This document shows positions 1 to 6,811 of a DNA stretch of 64,000 nt, piece after piece. The notes below the pieces were generated by a model. The model had not been told where the DNA came from. It did no database searches and saw only the letters and a list, made by a program, of their open reading frames with translations. The translations under genes were made by a program, and so were the position numbers. The stretch spans positions 1-64,000 of the forward strand of contig JAXJXP010000005.1 in NCBI GenBank assembly GCA_036307445.1. Direction: 5' to 3'. This DNA is from HGM11525 sp036307445 (GTDB lineage: Bacteria > Bacillota > Clostridia > UBA1381). Position 1 is the first letter of the stretch; the number at the start of each line of letters is the position of its first letter.

Positions 1-141
1 CGATGAATTGAAAAGATATATTGATTACTACAACAACGACAGAATTTCTATGAAATTAAAAGGAATGAGTCCGGTACAATACCGAACTCATTCACAAGCA
101 AGTTAATATTTAATTTTGTCTAAACTTTGGGGTTCACTTCA
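1..141 (+). mobile_element. 3' end of an IS3-family (IS150-group) insertion sequence
   Basis: Only the right end lies in the window. It holds the last codons of the OrfB integrase followed by a 25-nt terminal repeat at 117-141, which starts TGTCTAAACTTTGGGG and ends TTCA, like the right inverted repeat of IS150-type elements. The element ends about 200 bp before the microcompartment operon. The left end and any target-site duplication are outside the window. Confidence 0.8.
2..106 (+). CDS. IS3-family transposase OrfB, C-terminal fragment
   Basis: The open frame enters from the left edge and stops at TAA 104-106 after 34 codons. It contains the YIDYYNNDR and LKGMSPVQYR motifs that close the rve integrase domain of IS150-group OrfB proteins. 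This is a DDE transposase acting on the element's own ends. The catalytic residues lie upstream and cannot be checked, so it is unknown whether the copy is intact. Confidence 0.85.
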   Translation, partial: DELKRYIDYYNNDRISMKLKGMSPVQYRTHSQAS

Positions 142-194
142 TATTATATTAAAGAGTATAATCTCTAATTTATCGGCTAAAAAGAATGAGATGC

Positions 195-236
195 ACAGAC
201 AAAGATGCTAAGATACGCATCTTTGTCTGTTTTTTA
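195..236 (+). terminator. Rho-independent terminator
   Basis: A perfect 14-bp stem (195-208 with 217-230) with an 8-nt loop is followed by TTTTT. It terminates transcription leaving the IS element and insulates the microcompartment promoter. Confidence 0.85.
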
Positions 237-287
237 TTAATTAAAATAAAAAAATCTGTGTTTTTGTTATTTTTTCTTTGAAAACTA

Positions 288-316
288 TTGATTTTTTTCT
301 TTAGTTGGTGTATTAT
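288..316 (+). promoter_or_regulatory. Sigma-A-type promoter of the microcompartment operon
   Basis: TTGATT (288-293), a 17-nt spacer and TATTAT (311-316) precede the Shine-Dalgarno AGGAGGGG (331-338) and the ATG at 345. The untranslated leader would be about 20 nt. No clear cre or operator palindrome is visible. Confidence 0.65.
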
Positions 317-344
317 ATAATTATCATAGTAGGAGGGGTTTAAG

Positions 345-2873
345 ATGAAGAAAGTTTATACAGCTGAAATTCCAAAAACTAAACGTATTCAGAAGCTAAT
401 AGATGACCTCTATTCAGGTACACCGACCATTGAATCTACACGTGCCGAGATAATTACAGAGAGTTTTAAGAATACAGAAGAGCTTCCGGTATATTTAAGA
501 AAATCACATGCGTTCAAGGCTCTTGCTGAGAAGCTGCCTGTTGTGATAAGTGATGATGAGCTAATAGTTGGATGCAACACCGTTGCAAAACGCGGTTGCC
601 CGACTTACCCTGAGTTTTCAAATAAGTGGCTTGAGGATGAGTTTGAAACGGTTGCTACACGTAGCGCTGACCCGTTTTACATCTCTAATGAAACTGCGGA
701 AAAACTAAGAGAAGTACATAAATATTGGCAGGGTAGAACAACAAGTGAACTTGCTACGTCTTATATGGCACCTGAGACTCTTACTGCTATTGAACATAAT
801 ATATTTACAGTTGGTAACTATTTCTATAACGGTATCGGTCATGTGAATCCTGACTATGCTAAGGTTATGAGAATAGGTTATAACGGAATATATGCTCAAG
901 CAAAAGCAGAAAGAGATAAGTGTAATGTTTATGACGGCGACTATCAAACAAGATACTATTTTCTGACATCTGTTATGGAAAGCTGCGAAGCTGCCATAAT
1001 TTTTGCAAAACGCTATTCCGATACAGCACGTAAAATGGCAATGGAGTGTACGGACATAAGCAGAAGAGAAGAGCTTTTGACAATAGCTGAAATTTGCGCA
1101 AAAGTTCCGGCAAATCCCGCAGAAAGCTTCCACGAAGCTTGTCAGGCGTTCTGGTTTGTGCAGCTTTTGCTTCAAACGGAGTCAAGCGGACACTCAATTT
1201 CGCCCGGCCGTTTTGACCAGTATATGTATCCGTACTATGTAAAAGACCTTGAAAGCGGAAAACTTACAAGAGAGCAGGCTCAGGAGCTTATTGACTGTGT
1301 CTGGGTTAAGCTTAACTGTCTTAACAAGTGCCGTGATGCCGTATCTGCTGAGGGTTTTGCCGGATACAGTATGTTCCAGAATCTTATTGTCGGCGGTCAG
1401 GATAAGGACGGTATGGATGCTACTAATGATTTGTCGTATATGTGTATTAGTGCATCAATGCATGTAAACCTGCCTCAGCCATCTTTGTCAATGAGAGTGT
1501 GGAATGGTACACCGCATGACCTTTTGGTTAAAGCTGCTGAATTAACAAAGACAGGAATAGGTTTTCCTGCATATTACAATGATGAAATCATAATACCAGC
1601 ACTTATTTCGAGAGGTCTTAGTCTTGAAGATGCAAGAGATTATTGTATTATTGGCTGCGTTGAGCCACAAAAGGGCGGTAAGACTGACGGTTGGCATGAT
1701 GCTGCATTCTTTAATATGTTAAGGCCGATGGAGCTTGTTTTCTCCAATGGTAGTGATAATGGCACTCAGGTTGGTCTTAAAACTGGTGAACTTTCTGAGT
1801 TTGATACATATGACAAATTCTTTGAAGCTTATAAGAAGCAAATGGACTATGCTATCAAGTTGATGGTTAATGCAGATAACGCAATTGACGTTGCACATGC
1901 GGAACGTTGTCCGCTTCCGTATCTCTCATCAATGGTAGATGATTGTATCAGCAGAGGTAAGTCTGCACAGGAAGGCGGAGCTATATATAACTTTACTGGT
2001 CCTCAGGGATTTGGTATTGCCAATATTGCAGATGGTCTTTATGCTATAAATGAATTGGTATATAAAACGAATACTGTTACTCTTCAGGAGTATGCGGATG
2101 CAATGAGAAATAACTTTGGTATGCCTCATACCGACTCATATGCTAAGAATTTGACTGTTGACGTTGTAAAATCTATTGTTGAACAGGGTTATCAGATAAA
2201 TGATAATCAGGTAGCTGAAATATTTATGCAGATTAAAGAGAACAACATCGACCCAGCAAAACAGAAGCGATATCAAAGCTTACTTGAAAAAATCAAGGCA
2301 TTACCTAAGTTTGGAAATGATATTGACGAGGTTGATATGTACGGCAGGGAAGCTGCATACACGTACACTAAGCCTGTTGAAAGGTACACAAACCCACGAG
2401 GCGGAAAGTATCATGCAGGTCTGTACCCGGTATCTGCAAATGTACCGCTTGGACTTCAAACGGGCGCAACTCCTGATGGTAGATTGGCAGGAACTCCGAT
2501 TGCAGATGGGGTTTCTCCTGTTGCGGGAAGCGATGTAAACGGTCCAACGGCAGCAGCAAACTCTGTCGCTAAACTAGACCACGGTATTGCCTCTAATGGT
2601 ACATTGTTTAATATGAAATTCCATCCGTCAGCACTTAAGGGTGCTTCGGGTATAGAAGGTTTTATATCGCTTATACGTGCATTCTTTGACCAGAAGGGTA
2701 TGCATATGCAGTTTAACGTGGTGAGCCGAGAGACTTTAAGAGAGGCACAGAAGCATCCAGAGAACTACAAGAATCTTGTTGTTCGTGTTGCGGGTTACAG
2801 TGCATTGTTTACGACTCTTTCAAGGTCTTTGCAGGATGATATCATCAACAGAACAGAGCAAGGGGGCTTTTGA
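345..2873 (+). CDS. Glycyl radical enzyme, B12-independent 1,2-propanediol/glycerol dehydratase, microcompartment type
   Basis: This 842-aa enzyme removes water from a vicinal diol by radical chemistry, most likely 1,2-propanediol to propionaldehyde inside a microcompartment. Visible residues are the thiyl Cys438 and Glu440 in GCVEP, the radical Gly817 in VRVAGYSALF, His166 in GIGHV and Asp452 in GWHDAAFFN. His166 and Asp452 correspond to the polyol-binding residues of glycerol and propanediol dehydratases. Choline lyase CutC, as I recall it, has Thr and Tyr at C+13 and C+17, where this protein has His and Phe. A roughly 45-residue segment near 592-637 is absent from Clostridium butyricum glycerol dehydratase but, from memory, present in the Roseburia inulinivorans propanediol dehydratase. 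It is first in the operon, 6 nt before its activase. Diol dehydratase is well supported; propanediol over glycerol is inference. Confidence 0.88.
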   Translation: MKKVYTAEIPKTKRIQKLIDDLYSGTPTIESTRAEIITESFKNTEELPVYLRKSHAFKALAEKLPVVISDDELIVGCNTVAKRGCPTYPEFSNKWLEDEFETVATRSADPFYISNETAEKLREVHKYWQGRTTSELATSYMAPETLTAIEHNIFTVGNYFYNGIGHVNPDYAKVMRIGYNGIYAQAKAERDKCNVYDGDYQTRYYFLTSVMESCEAAIIFAKRYSDTARKMAMECTDISRREELLTIAEICAKVPANPAESFHEACQAFWFVQLLLQTESSGHSISPGRFDQYMYPYYVKDLESGKLTREQAQELIDCVWVKLNCLNKCRDAVSAEGFAGYSMFQNLIVGGQDKDGMDATNDLSYMCISASMHVNLPQPSLSMRVWNGTPHDLLVKAAELTKTGIGFPAYYNDEIIIPALISRGLSLEDARDYCIIGCVEPQKGGKTDGWHDAAFFNMLRPMELVFSNGSDNGTQVGLKTGELSEFDTYDKFFEAYKKQMDYAIKLMVNADNAIDVAHAERCPLPYLSSMVDDCISRGKSAQEGGAIYNFTGPQGFGIANIADGLYAINELVYKTNTVTLQEYADAMRNNFGMPHTDSYAKNLTVDVVKSIVEQGYQINDNQVAEIFMQIKENNIDPAKQKRYQSLLEKIKALPKFGNDIDEVDMYGREAAYTYTKPVERYTNPRGGKYHAGLYPVSANVPLGLQTGATPDGRLAGTPIADGVSPVAGSDVNGPTAAANSVAKLDHGIASNGTLFNMKFHPSALKGASGIEGFISLIRAFFDQKGMHMQFNVVSRETLREAQKHPENYKNLVVRVAGYSALFTTLSRSLQDDIINRTEQGGF

Positions 2874-2879
2874 TAGAGT

Positions 2880-3668
2880 ATGACTGATTATTTGAACACG
2901 TCCGGAAGGATTTTCGATATTCAGAAATTCTCTGTTCATGATGGACCAGGTATAAGAACAATTGTTTTCTTAAAAGGCTGTGCTTTAAGATGCAAATGGT
3001 GTTGTAACCCTGAATCGCAAAGCTTTGATATCCAGAAGATGCTTCAGGGCGGCAAAGAAAAAACTGTTGGCAAAGATATTACAGTCTCTGATGTTTTAAA
3101 GATTGTGAAGCAGGATATGCCATATTACAGACGTTCCGGAGGCGGTATGACCTTGTCCGGCGGAGAGATGCTTTGCCAGAGTGAGTTTGCATATGCACTT
3201 TTAAGGTGTGCTAAAGAGTCCGCCATTAATACAGCAGTTGAAACTACTGGTTTTGCATCATACGATGTTATTGAAAAGATGCTGCCTTATATTGATACAG
3301 TACTTATGGATATAAAGCATACAAATAGCAAAAAGCATATGGAATTTACAGGTCAACCAAATGAGTTAATTCTGGAAAATGCTGTAAAAATAGCCCAAAA
3401 TGCATCAAGCCTTGTTGTTCGAGTACCTGTTATACCCACATTTAATGATACAGAAGCGGAAATTGCAGATATCGCAAAGTTTGCAGCGTCATTAAATGGT
3501 GTTAATGAAATCAATCTGTTACCTTATCATAGATTTGGTAAGGACAAGTATGACGGACTAAACAGAGAATATCTTATGGGAGATTTGCCGTCTCCGACAG
3601 ATGAACATATGGATAAGCTCAAAGCTGTTGCTGAAAGCTATGGCTTAAAATGTAAGATAGGAGGTTAA
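2880..3668 (+). CDS. Glycyl radical enzyme activating enzyme (radical SAM)
   Basis: A 262-aa radical S-adenosylmethionine protein expected to place the radical on Gly817 of the dehydratase encoded just upstream. It shows the CxxxCxxC cluster motif (C34, C38, C41), an adjacent Cys42, the N-terminal FSVHDGPGIRT segment of the family and SGGE near 93-96 for SAM binding. Activases of diol dehydratases and CutC usually carry an extra ferredoxin-like insert with two Cys-rich clusters after the CNPES motif. Here that stretch is only a few dozen residues and has no further Cys cluster, so the protein resembles the short pyruvate formate-lyase activase. The role is firm; the short form is unusual. Confidence 0.88.
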   Translation: MTDYLNTSGRIFDIQKFSVHDGPGIRTIVFLKGCALRCKWCCNPESQSFDIQKMLQGGKEKTVGKDITVSDVLKIVKQDMPYYRRSGGGMTLSGGEMLCQSEFAYALLRCAKESAINTAVETTGFASYDVIEKMLPYIDTVLMDIKHTNSKKHMEFTGQPNELILENAVKIAQNASSLVVRVPVIPTFNDTEAEIADIAKFAASLNGVNEINLLPYHRFGKDKYDGLNREYLMGDLPSPTDEHMDKLKAVAESYGLKCKIGG

Positions 3669-3672
3669 GATT

Positions 3673-4044
3673 ATGAGTAATGAAATTTCACTTCAGGACA
3701 AACTCAGGATTGTTCAGGAGCTTGTTCCTGGTAAACAGATTACCATAGCTCACATTATAGCAAATCCTGACGACATTCTTTATAAAAAACTCGGTCTTGA
3801 CCCTGCAGTTGATTATGCAAGAACTGCCATTGGAATTGTTACGATGTCGCCGGCTGAAACGGCAATTATTGCAGGAGATATTGCGATAAAATCTTCTGGT
3901 GCGGAGCTTGGATTCGTTGACAGATTCAGTGGTACATTAATTGTAACAGGAACCGTGTCAGACGTAACTGCCTCACTTAATGCACTAGTTGATTACTGTA
4001 GAGATATACTCGGATTTACAGTTTGCCCGATAACCAAGACATAA
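3673..4044 (+). CDS. Microcompartment shell protein, circularly permuted BMC-H (EutS/PduU type)
   Basis: A 123-aa shell hexamer subunit. The N-terminal QELVPGKQITIAHIIANP segment is the signature of the permuted EutS/PduU subgroup, whose N-terminal strands form a small barrel over the pore. The BMC fold follows, with PAETAIIAGDIA and the sheet-forming GTLIVTGTVSDV. It starts 4 nt after the activase with the Shine-Dalgarno AGGAGG inside the activase end. The TAA stop overlaps the next gene's ATG (TAATG). These proteins often sit beside EutP-like GTPases, as here. Confidence 0.9.
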   Translation: MSNEISLQDKLRIVQELVPGKQITIAHIIANPDDILYKKLGLDPAVDYARTAIGIVTMSPAETAIIAGDIAIKSSGAELGFVDRFSGTLIVTGTVSDVTASLNALVDYCRDILGFTVCPITKT

Positions 4045-4469
4045 TGAAAAAACTAATTTTGATGGGCAGGAGCGAGAGTGGTAAGACAACTCTTACTCAG
4101 GTACTGCGTGGTGAAGAAATCAGTTATGACAAAACACAGTACATAAAATTTGAAAACTGTCTTATAGATACTCCGGGAGAATATGCACAGACGCATCATT
4201 TGGGCAGAGCGCTTGCATTGTATTCCTATGAAGCAGATATGGTAGGATTGCTTATCAGTGCAACCGAGCCTTATTCGCTATTTCCACCGTGTGTAACCTG
4301 TATGGTTAATCGTGAGGTGATAGGAATTGTTACAAAATCCGAGGAAGAGGGGGCAAACCCCGACAGAGCTGAAAACTGGCTCAGATTAAGCGGTTGTAAA
4401 AAGGTATTCAGAATTGATTCTGTAACAGGATATGGTGTAAATGAGCTTATATCCTACTTAAACCAATAA
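4044..4469 (+). CDS. EutP/PduV-like microcompartment GTPase
   Basis: A 141-aa small P-loop protein. G1 is GRSESGKT at residues 8-15, G3 is DTPGEY near 43-48, and a TKSE near 97-100 stands in place of the usual NKxD. I use ATG 4044, which overlaps the stop of the shell gene, rather than an in-frame ATG 21 nt upstream that lacks a ribosome site. The family is found only with ethanolamine, propanediol and glycyl-radical microcompartments. PduV has been linked to positioning of compartments, but the role remains unclear. Confidence 0.85.
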   Translation: MKKLILMGRSESGKTTLTQVLRGEEISYDKTQYIKFENCLIDTPGEYAQTHHLGRALALYSYEADMVGLLISATEPYSLFPPCVTCMVNREVIGIVTKSEEEGANPDRAENWLRLSGCKKVFRIDSVTGYGVNELISYLNQ

Positions 4470-4500
4470 ATAATTAAATTTTATATAGGAGGAAAATGTT

Positions 4501-5700
4501 ATGAACATCAATTCAAAGGACGTTGAACAAATTGTAAAACAGGTTCTCCAGGAAATGAAGGGCACACCTGCTGCATCTAAGGCAGCCAACAGTGCTATAC
4601 CTGCCAAGAGCCGTGTGGCAATGCTCACCGCATTGGAGCATTACGATATTAAGGAATTCCCGATTCCTGAGCTTGGTGATGATGATATTCTGGTAAAGGT
4701 TGAAGGTTGTGGCGTTTGCGGAACAGACGCACACGAGTTTAAGAGAGACCCGTTCGGACTTATTCCTGTTGTACTTGGTCATGAAGGAACAGGCGAGATT
4801 GTAAAAATGGGTAAGAATGTTAAAAAGGATAGTGCTGGAAAACCCCTTAACATTGGCGACAAGGTTGTTACCTGTATGATTTTCAGCGATGACCCAGATA
4901 TTACAATGTTTGACCTTAACAAGCAGAATGTCGGTTCTGCTGACGTTTACGGACTAATCCCTGACGACGATATTCACTTAAATGGTTGGTTTGCCGATTA
5001 TATGGTTATAAGAGGCGGTTCAACAGTGTTTAATGTTAGTGATTTAGGTCTTGACGAAAGAATACTTATCGAGCCGTGTGCCGTTTTAATTCACGCTGTT
5101 GAGCGTGCAAAGACAACAGGCATCCTTCGATTCAACAGTAGAGTTGTAGTTCAGGGCTGCGGACCTATCGGTCTTATCTGTATTGCAATTTTAAGAACAA
5201 TGGGTGTTGAAAACATTGTCGCTGTTGACGGTGAAGAAAAGAGACTAAATTTCGCAAAAGAGATGGGCGCAACTGCTACTGTTAACTTTAAAGACCATAA
5301 GGGTATTGAAGCTCTTACAGATGCAGTTAAGAATGCGTTTGGTGGTTATTTGGCAGATTTTGCGTTCCAGTGTACAGGCTCGCCTGTTGCTCACAGCAAT
5401 ATCTATAAGTTTATTAGAAACGGCGGCGGTTTATGCGAGCTTGGATTCTTCATTAATGGTGGAGACGCAACAATTAACCCGCACTTTGACATTTGTTCAA
5501 AGGAAATTACAACTGTTGGTTCATGGGTATATACACTTCGTGATTATGCAACAACATTTGATTTCCTTAAGAGAGCTAAGGGTATCGGTCTCCCTCTCGA
5601 AAAGCTTATAACACATAAATTCCCTCTTTCTCAGATTAACGAAGCACATGTTACTAATCTGAAGATGGAAGGTTTAAAAATAGCAATCATAAACGAATAA
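4501..5700 (+). CDS. Zinc-dependent MDR alcohol dehydrogenase with N-terminal encapsulation peptide
   Basis: A 399-aa medium-chain dehydrogenase likely to reduce the pathway aldehyde to an alcohol and regenerate NAD+ inside the shell. Residues 1-20 (SKDVEQIVKQVLQEMK) form an amphipathic helix followed by a Pro/Ala-rich linker, the classic encapsulation peptide. Catalytic zinc residues are likely Cys73 (GCGVCGTD), His94-Glu95 (GHEGTGE) and Glu191 or Cys193. The nucleotide fold has GCGPIGL near 219-225. The four-Cys structural-zinc lobe of classical enzymes is missing. A good Shine-Dalgarno (AGGAGG) precedes ATG 4501. Most propanediol compartments use an iron-type PduQ here, so the MDR enzyme is notable. 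The exact substrate is inference. Confidence 0.85.
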   Translation: MNINSKDVEQIVKQVLQEMKGTPAASKAANSAIPAKSRVAMLTALEHYDIKEFPIPELGDDDILVKVEGCGVCGTDAHEFKRDPFGLIPVVLGHEGTGEIVKMGKNVKKDSAGKPLNIGDKVVTCMIFSDDPDITMFDLNKQNVGSADVYGLIPDDDIHLNGWFADYMVIRGGSTVFNVSDLGLDERILIEPCAVLIHAVERAKTTGILRFNSRVVVQGCGPIGLICIAILRTMGVENIVAVDGEEKRLNFAKEMGATATVNFKDHKGIEALTDAVKNAFGGYLADFAFQCTGSPVAHSNIYKFIRNGGGLCELGFFINGGDATINPHFDICSKEITTVGSWVYTLRDYATTFDFLKRAKGIGLPLEKLITHKFPLSQINEAHVTNLKMEGLKIAIINE

Positions 5701-5724
5701 TAAAAATTTTAGGAGGAAAAGAAA

Positions 5725-6000
5725 ATGGTACAGGAAGCATTAGGAATGGTAGAAACAAGAGGTTTGGTAGCATCTGTTGAGGCTGCTGACGCAATGGTAA
5801 AGGCTGCAAATGTTGTACTTATCGGTACTGAAAAGATTGGTTCAGGTCTTGTAAGTGTTATGGTTCGCGGCGATGTTGGTGCTGTAAAGTCCGCAGTTGA
5901 AGCTGGCGCTGCTGCTGCATCAAAGCTTGGTGAGCTTATCGCAGTACACGTAATACCCAGACCCCACGGCGATGTGGAGAAAATCCTTCCCAAATTCTAA
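5725..6000 (+). CDS. Microcompartment shell hexamer protein BMC-H (PduA/PduJ type)
   Basis: A canonical 91-aa BMC-H protein, the main facet tile of the shell. It has the ALGMVETRG start of the fold, AADAMVKAANV, the KIGSGLVSVMVRGDVGAVKSAVEAG core and the VIPRPH C-terminal motif. AGGAGG at 5711-5716 gives an ideal start at 5725. It lies 24 bp after the alcohol dehydrogenase and is nearly identical to the BMC domain of the next gene. Confidence 0.95.
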   Translation: MVQEALGMVETRGLVASVEAADAMVKAANVVLIGTEKIGSGLVSVMVRGDVGAVKSAVEAGAAAASKLGELIAVHVIPRPHGDVEKILPKF

Positions 6001-6015
6001 TAGGCGGTGATGGAA

Positions 6016-6438
6016 ATGGCTGAGAAGAAAACAACAGCAAGAAAAACAACCACAAAAAAGACAACGGCAAAATCTGCACCGGCTGAAACAAAGTCAGCAG
6101 TTATAACAGCTCCCGTTGAAGAAATAAAAGAAGTTAAAGTTATCAAGGAGGAAAAGATAATGACACAGGAAGCATTAGGAATGGTAGAAACAAGAGGTTT
6201 AGTAGCTGCAATTGAAGCTGCTGATGCAATGGTAAAGGCAGCAAATGTTCAGCTTATCGGTACTGAAAAGATTGGTTCAGGTCTAGTAAGTGTTATGGTT
6301 CGTGGCGATGTTGGTGCTGTAAAGTCTGCAGTTGAAGCAGGCGGTGCTGCTGCTACAAAGCTTGGCGAAATTATTGCTACACACGTAATACCCAGACCAC
6401 ACGGTGATGTTGAAAAGATTCTCCCTTCGATCAAATAA
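6016..6438 (+). CDS. BMC-H shell protein with Lys/Thr-rich N-terminal extension
   Basis: A 140-aa protein. A roughly 48-residue low-complexity tail (repeated KKTT/KTT, then an Ala/Pro/Glu stretch and a charged VEEIKEVKVIKEEK segment) precedes a complete BMC-H domain nearly identical to the preceding gene product. I start at ATG 6016, placed 8 nt after AGGCGG (6002-6007); GTG 6007 and ATG 6010 are worse placed. A second, very strong start lies inside the gene at 6160, so long and short forms are both likely. The tail could project from the hexamer and contact cargo, other shell tiles or nucleic acid, which is inference. Confidence 0.85.
   Translation: MAEKKTTARKTTTKKTTAKSAPAETKSAVITAPVEEIKEVKVIKEEKIMTQEALGMVETRGLVAAIEAADAMVKAANVQLIGTEKIGSGLVSVMVRGDVGAVKSAVEAGGAAATKLGEIIATHVIPRPHGDVEKILPSIK
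6145..6162 (+). promoter_or_regulatory. Internal Shine-Dalgarno and ATG inside the extended BMC-H gene
   Basis: AAGGAGG (6145-6151) stands 8 nt before an in-frame ATG (6160-6162). The block AGGAGGAAAAGA-A/T-AATG is the same as the genuine start of the upstream BMC-H copy (5711-5727). Initiation here would yield a plain 92-aa BMC-H without the Lys-rich tail. Confidence 0.7.
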
Positions 6439-6475
6439 TTATCCTCCGCTAAATTTGTACGGTAGGTGATTTGGG

Positions 6476-6736
6476 ATGATAGTTGGAAAGGTTGTTGGCA
6501 GCATAGTTGCCACACGAAAGAATGAAGGCCTTTTAGGCAATAAATTCCTTATTGTAGAGCCCTATGAAAATATGGCTCTTCAAGGCAGAATAGTAGCTAT
6601 TGATAATGTCGGAGCTGGAATTGGTGAGGATGTATTGGTAGCTATTGGCAGTGCAGCAAGAATAGGCTGCAATGCAGAAGGCTCTCCTGTTGATGCTTCA
6701 ATTGTTGGTATAATTGATGATGCAATAGGACTTTGA
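6476..6736 (+). CDS. Microcompartment vertex protein BMC-P (EutN/CcmL/PduN type)
   Basis: An 86-aa pentamer subunit that caps shell vertices. Recognisable features are the start MIVGKVVGSIVATRK, the NKFLIVEP strand, IAIDNVGAG-like VAIDNVGAGIGEDVLVAIGSAAR and the closing DASIVGIID. Shine-Dalgarno AGGTGA (6464-6469) precedes ATG 6476. It is the only BMC-P gene seen, which suffices to close one shell type. Confidence 0.93.
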   Translation: MIVGKVVGSIVATRKNEGLLGNKFLIVEPYENMALQGRIVAIDNVGAGIGEDVLVAIGSAARIGCNAEGSPVDASIVGIIDDAIGL

Positions 6737-6745
6737 TTAAAGAAT

Positions 6746-6790
6746 AAGGCAGACGGGCATCGTCTGATGTGGCGATGCCATGGTTCTGCT
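6746..6790 (+). other. Two-tier hairpin between BMC-P and PduT-like genes
   Basis: GGCATCG (6756-6762) pairs with CGATGCC (6773-6779), and GCAGA (6749-6753) with TCTGC (6785-6789). There is no T-run, so it is not a standard terminator. It may stabilise or process the mRNA and set the dose of downstream shell and enzyme genes. Confidence 0.45.
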
Positions 6791-6811
6791 TAAACGGCAG
6801 GAAGTGAGATT

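Larger units (their letters stand above)
5711..6438 (+). repeat. Tandem duplication of a BMC-H gene including its ribosome-binding site
   Basis: The unit starting AGGAGGAAAAGA at 5711 and running through the first BMC-H gene recurs almost identically at 6146-6438. The match covers most of the BMC domain at DNA level (for example GTTATGGTTCG and GATGTTGGTGCTGTAAAGTC) and extends upstream into the Shine-Dalgarno of the first copy. This indicates a fairly recent tandem duplication. Confidence 0.85.

Noticed and set aside
705..1175. Long antisense frames over the dehydratase and other large genes
   Set aside because: They are reverse-strand shadows of well-supported genes with no ribosome sites or family motifs.
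345..2873. Choline trimethylamine-lyase (CutC) as the identity of the glycyl radical enzyme
   Set aside because: The residues after GCVEP (Asp at C+14, with His and Phe at C+13 and C+17) match diol dehydratases, not the Thr/Tyr choline pocket, and no choline-related genes are nearby.
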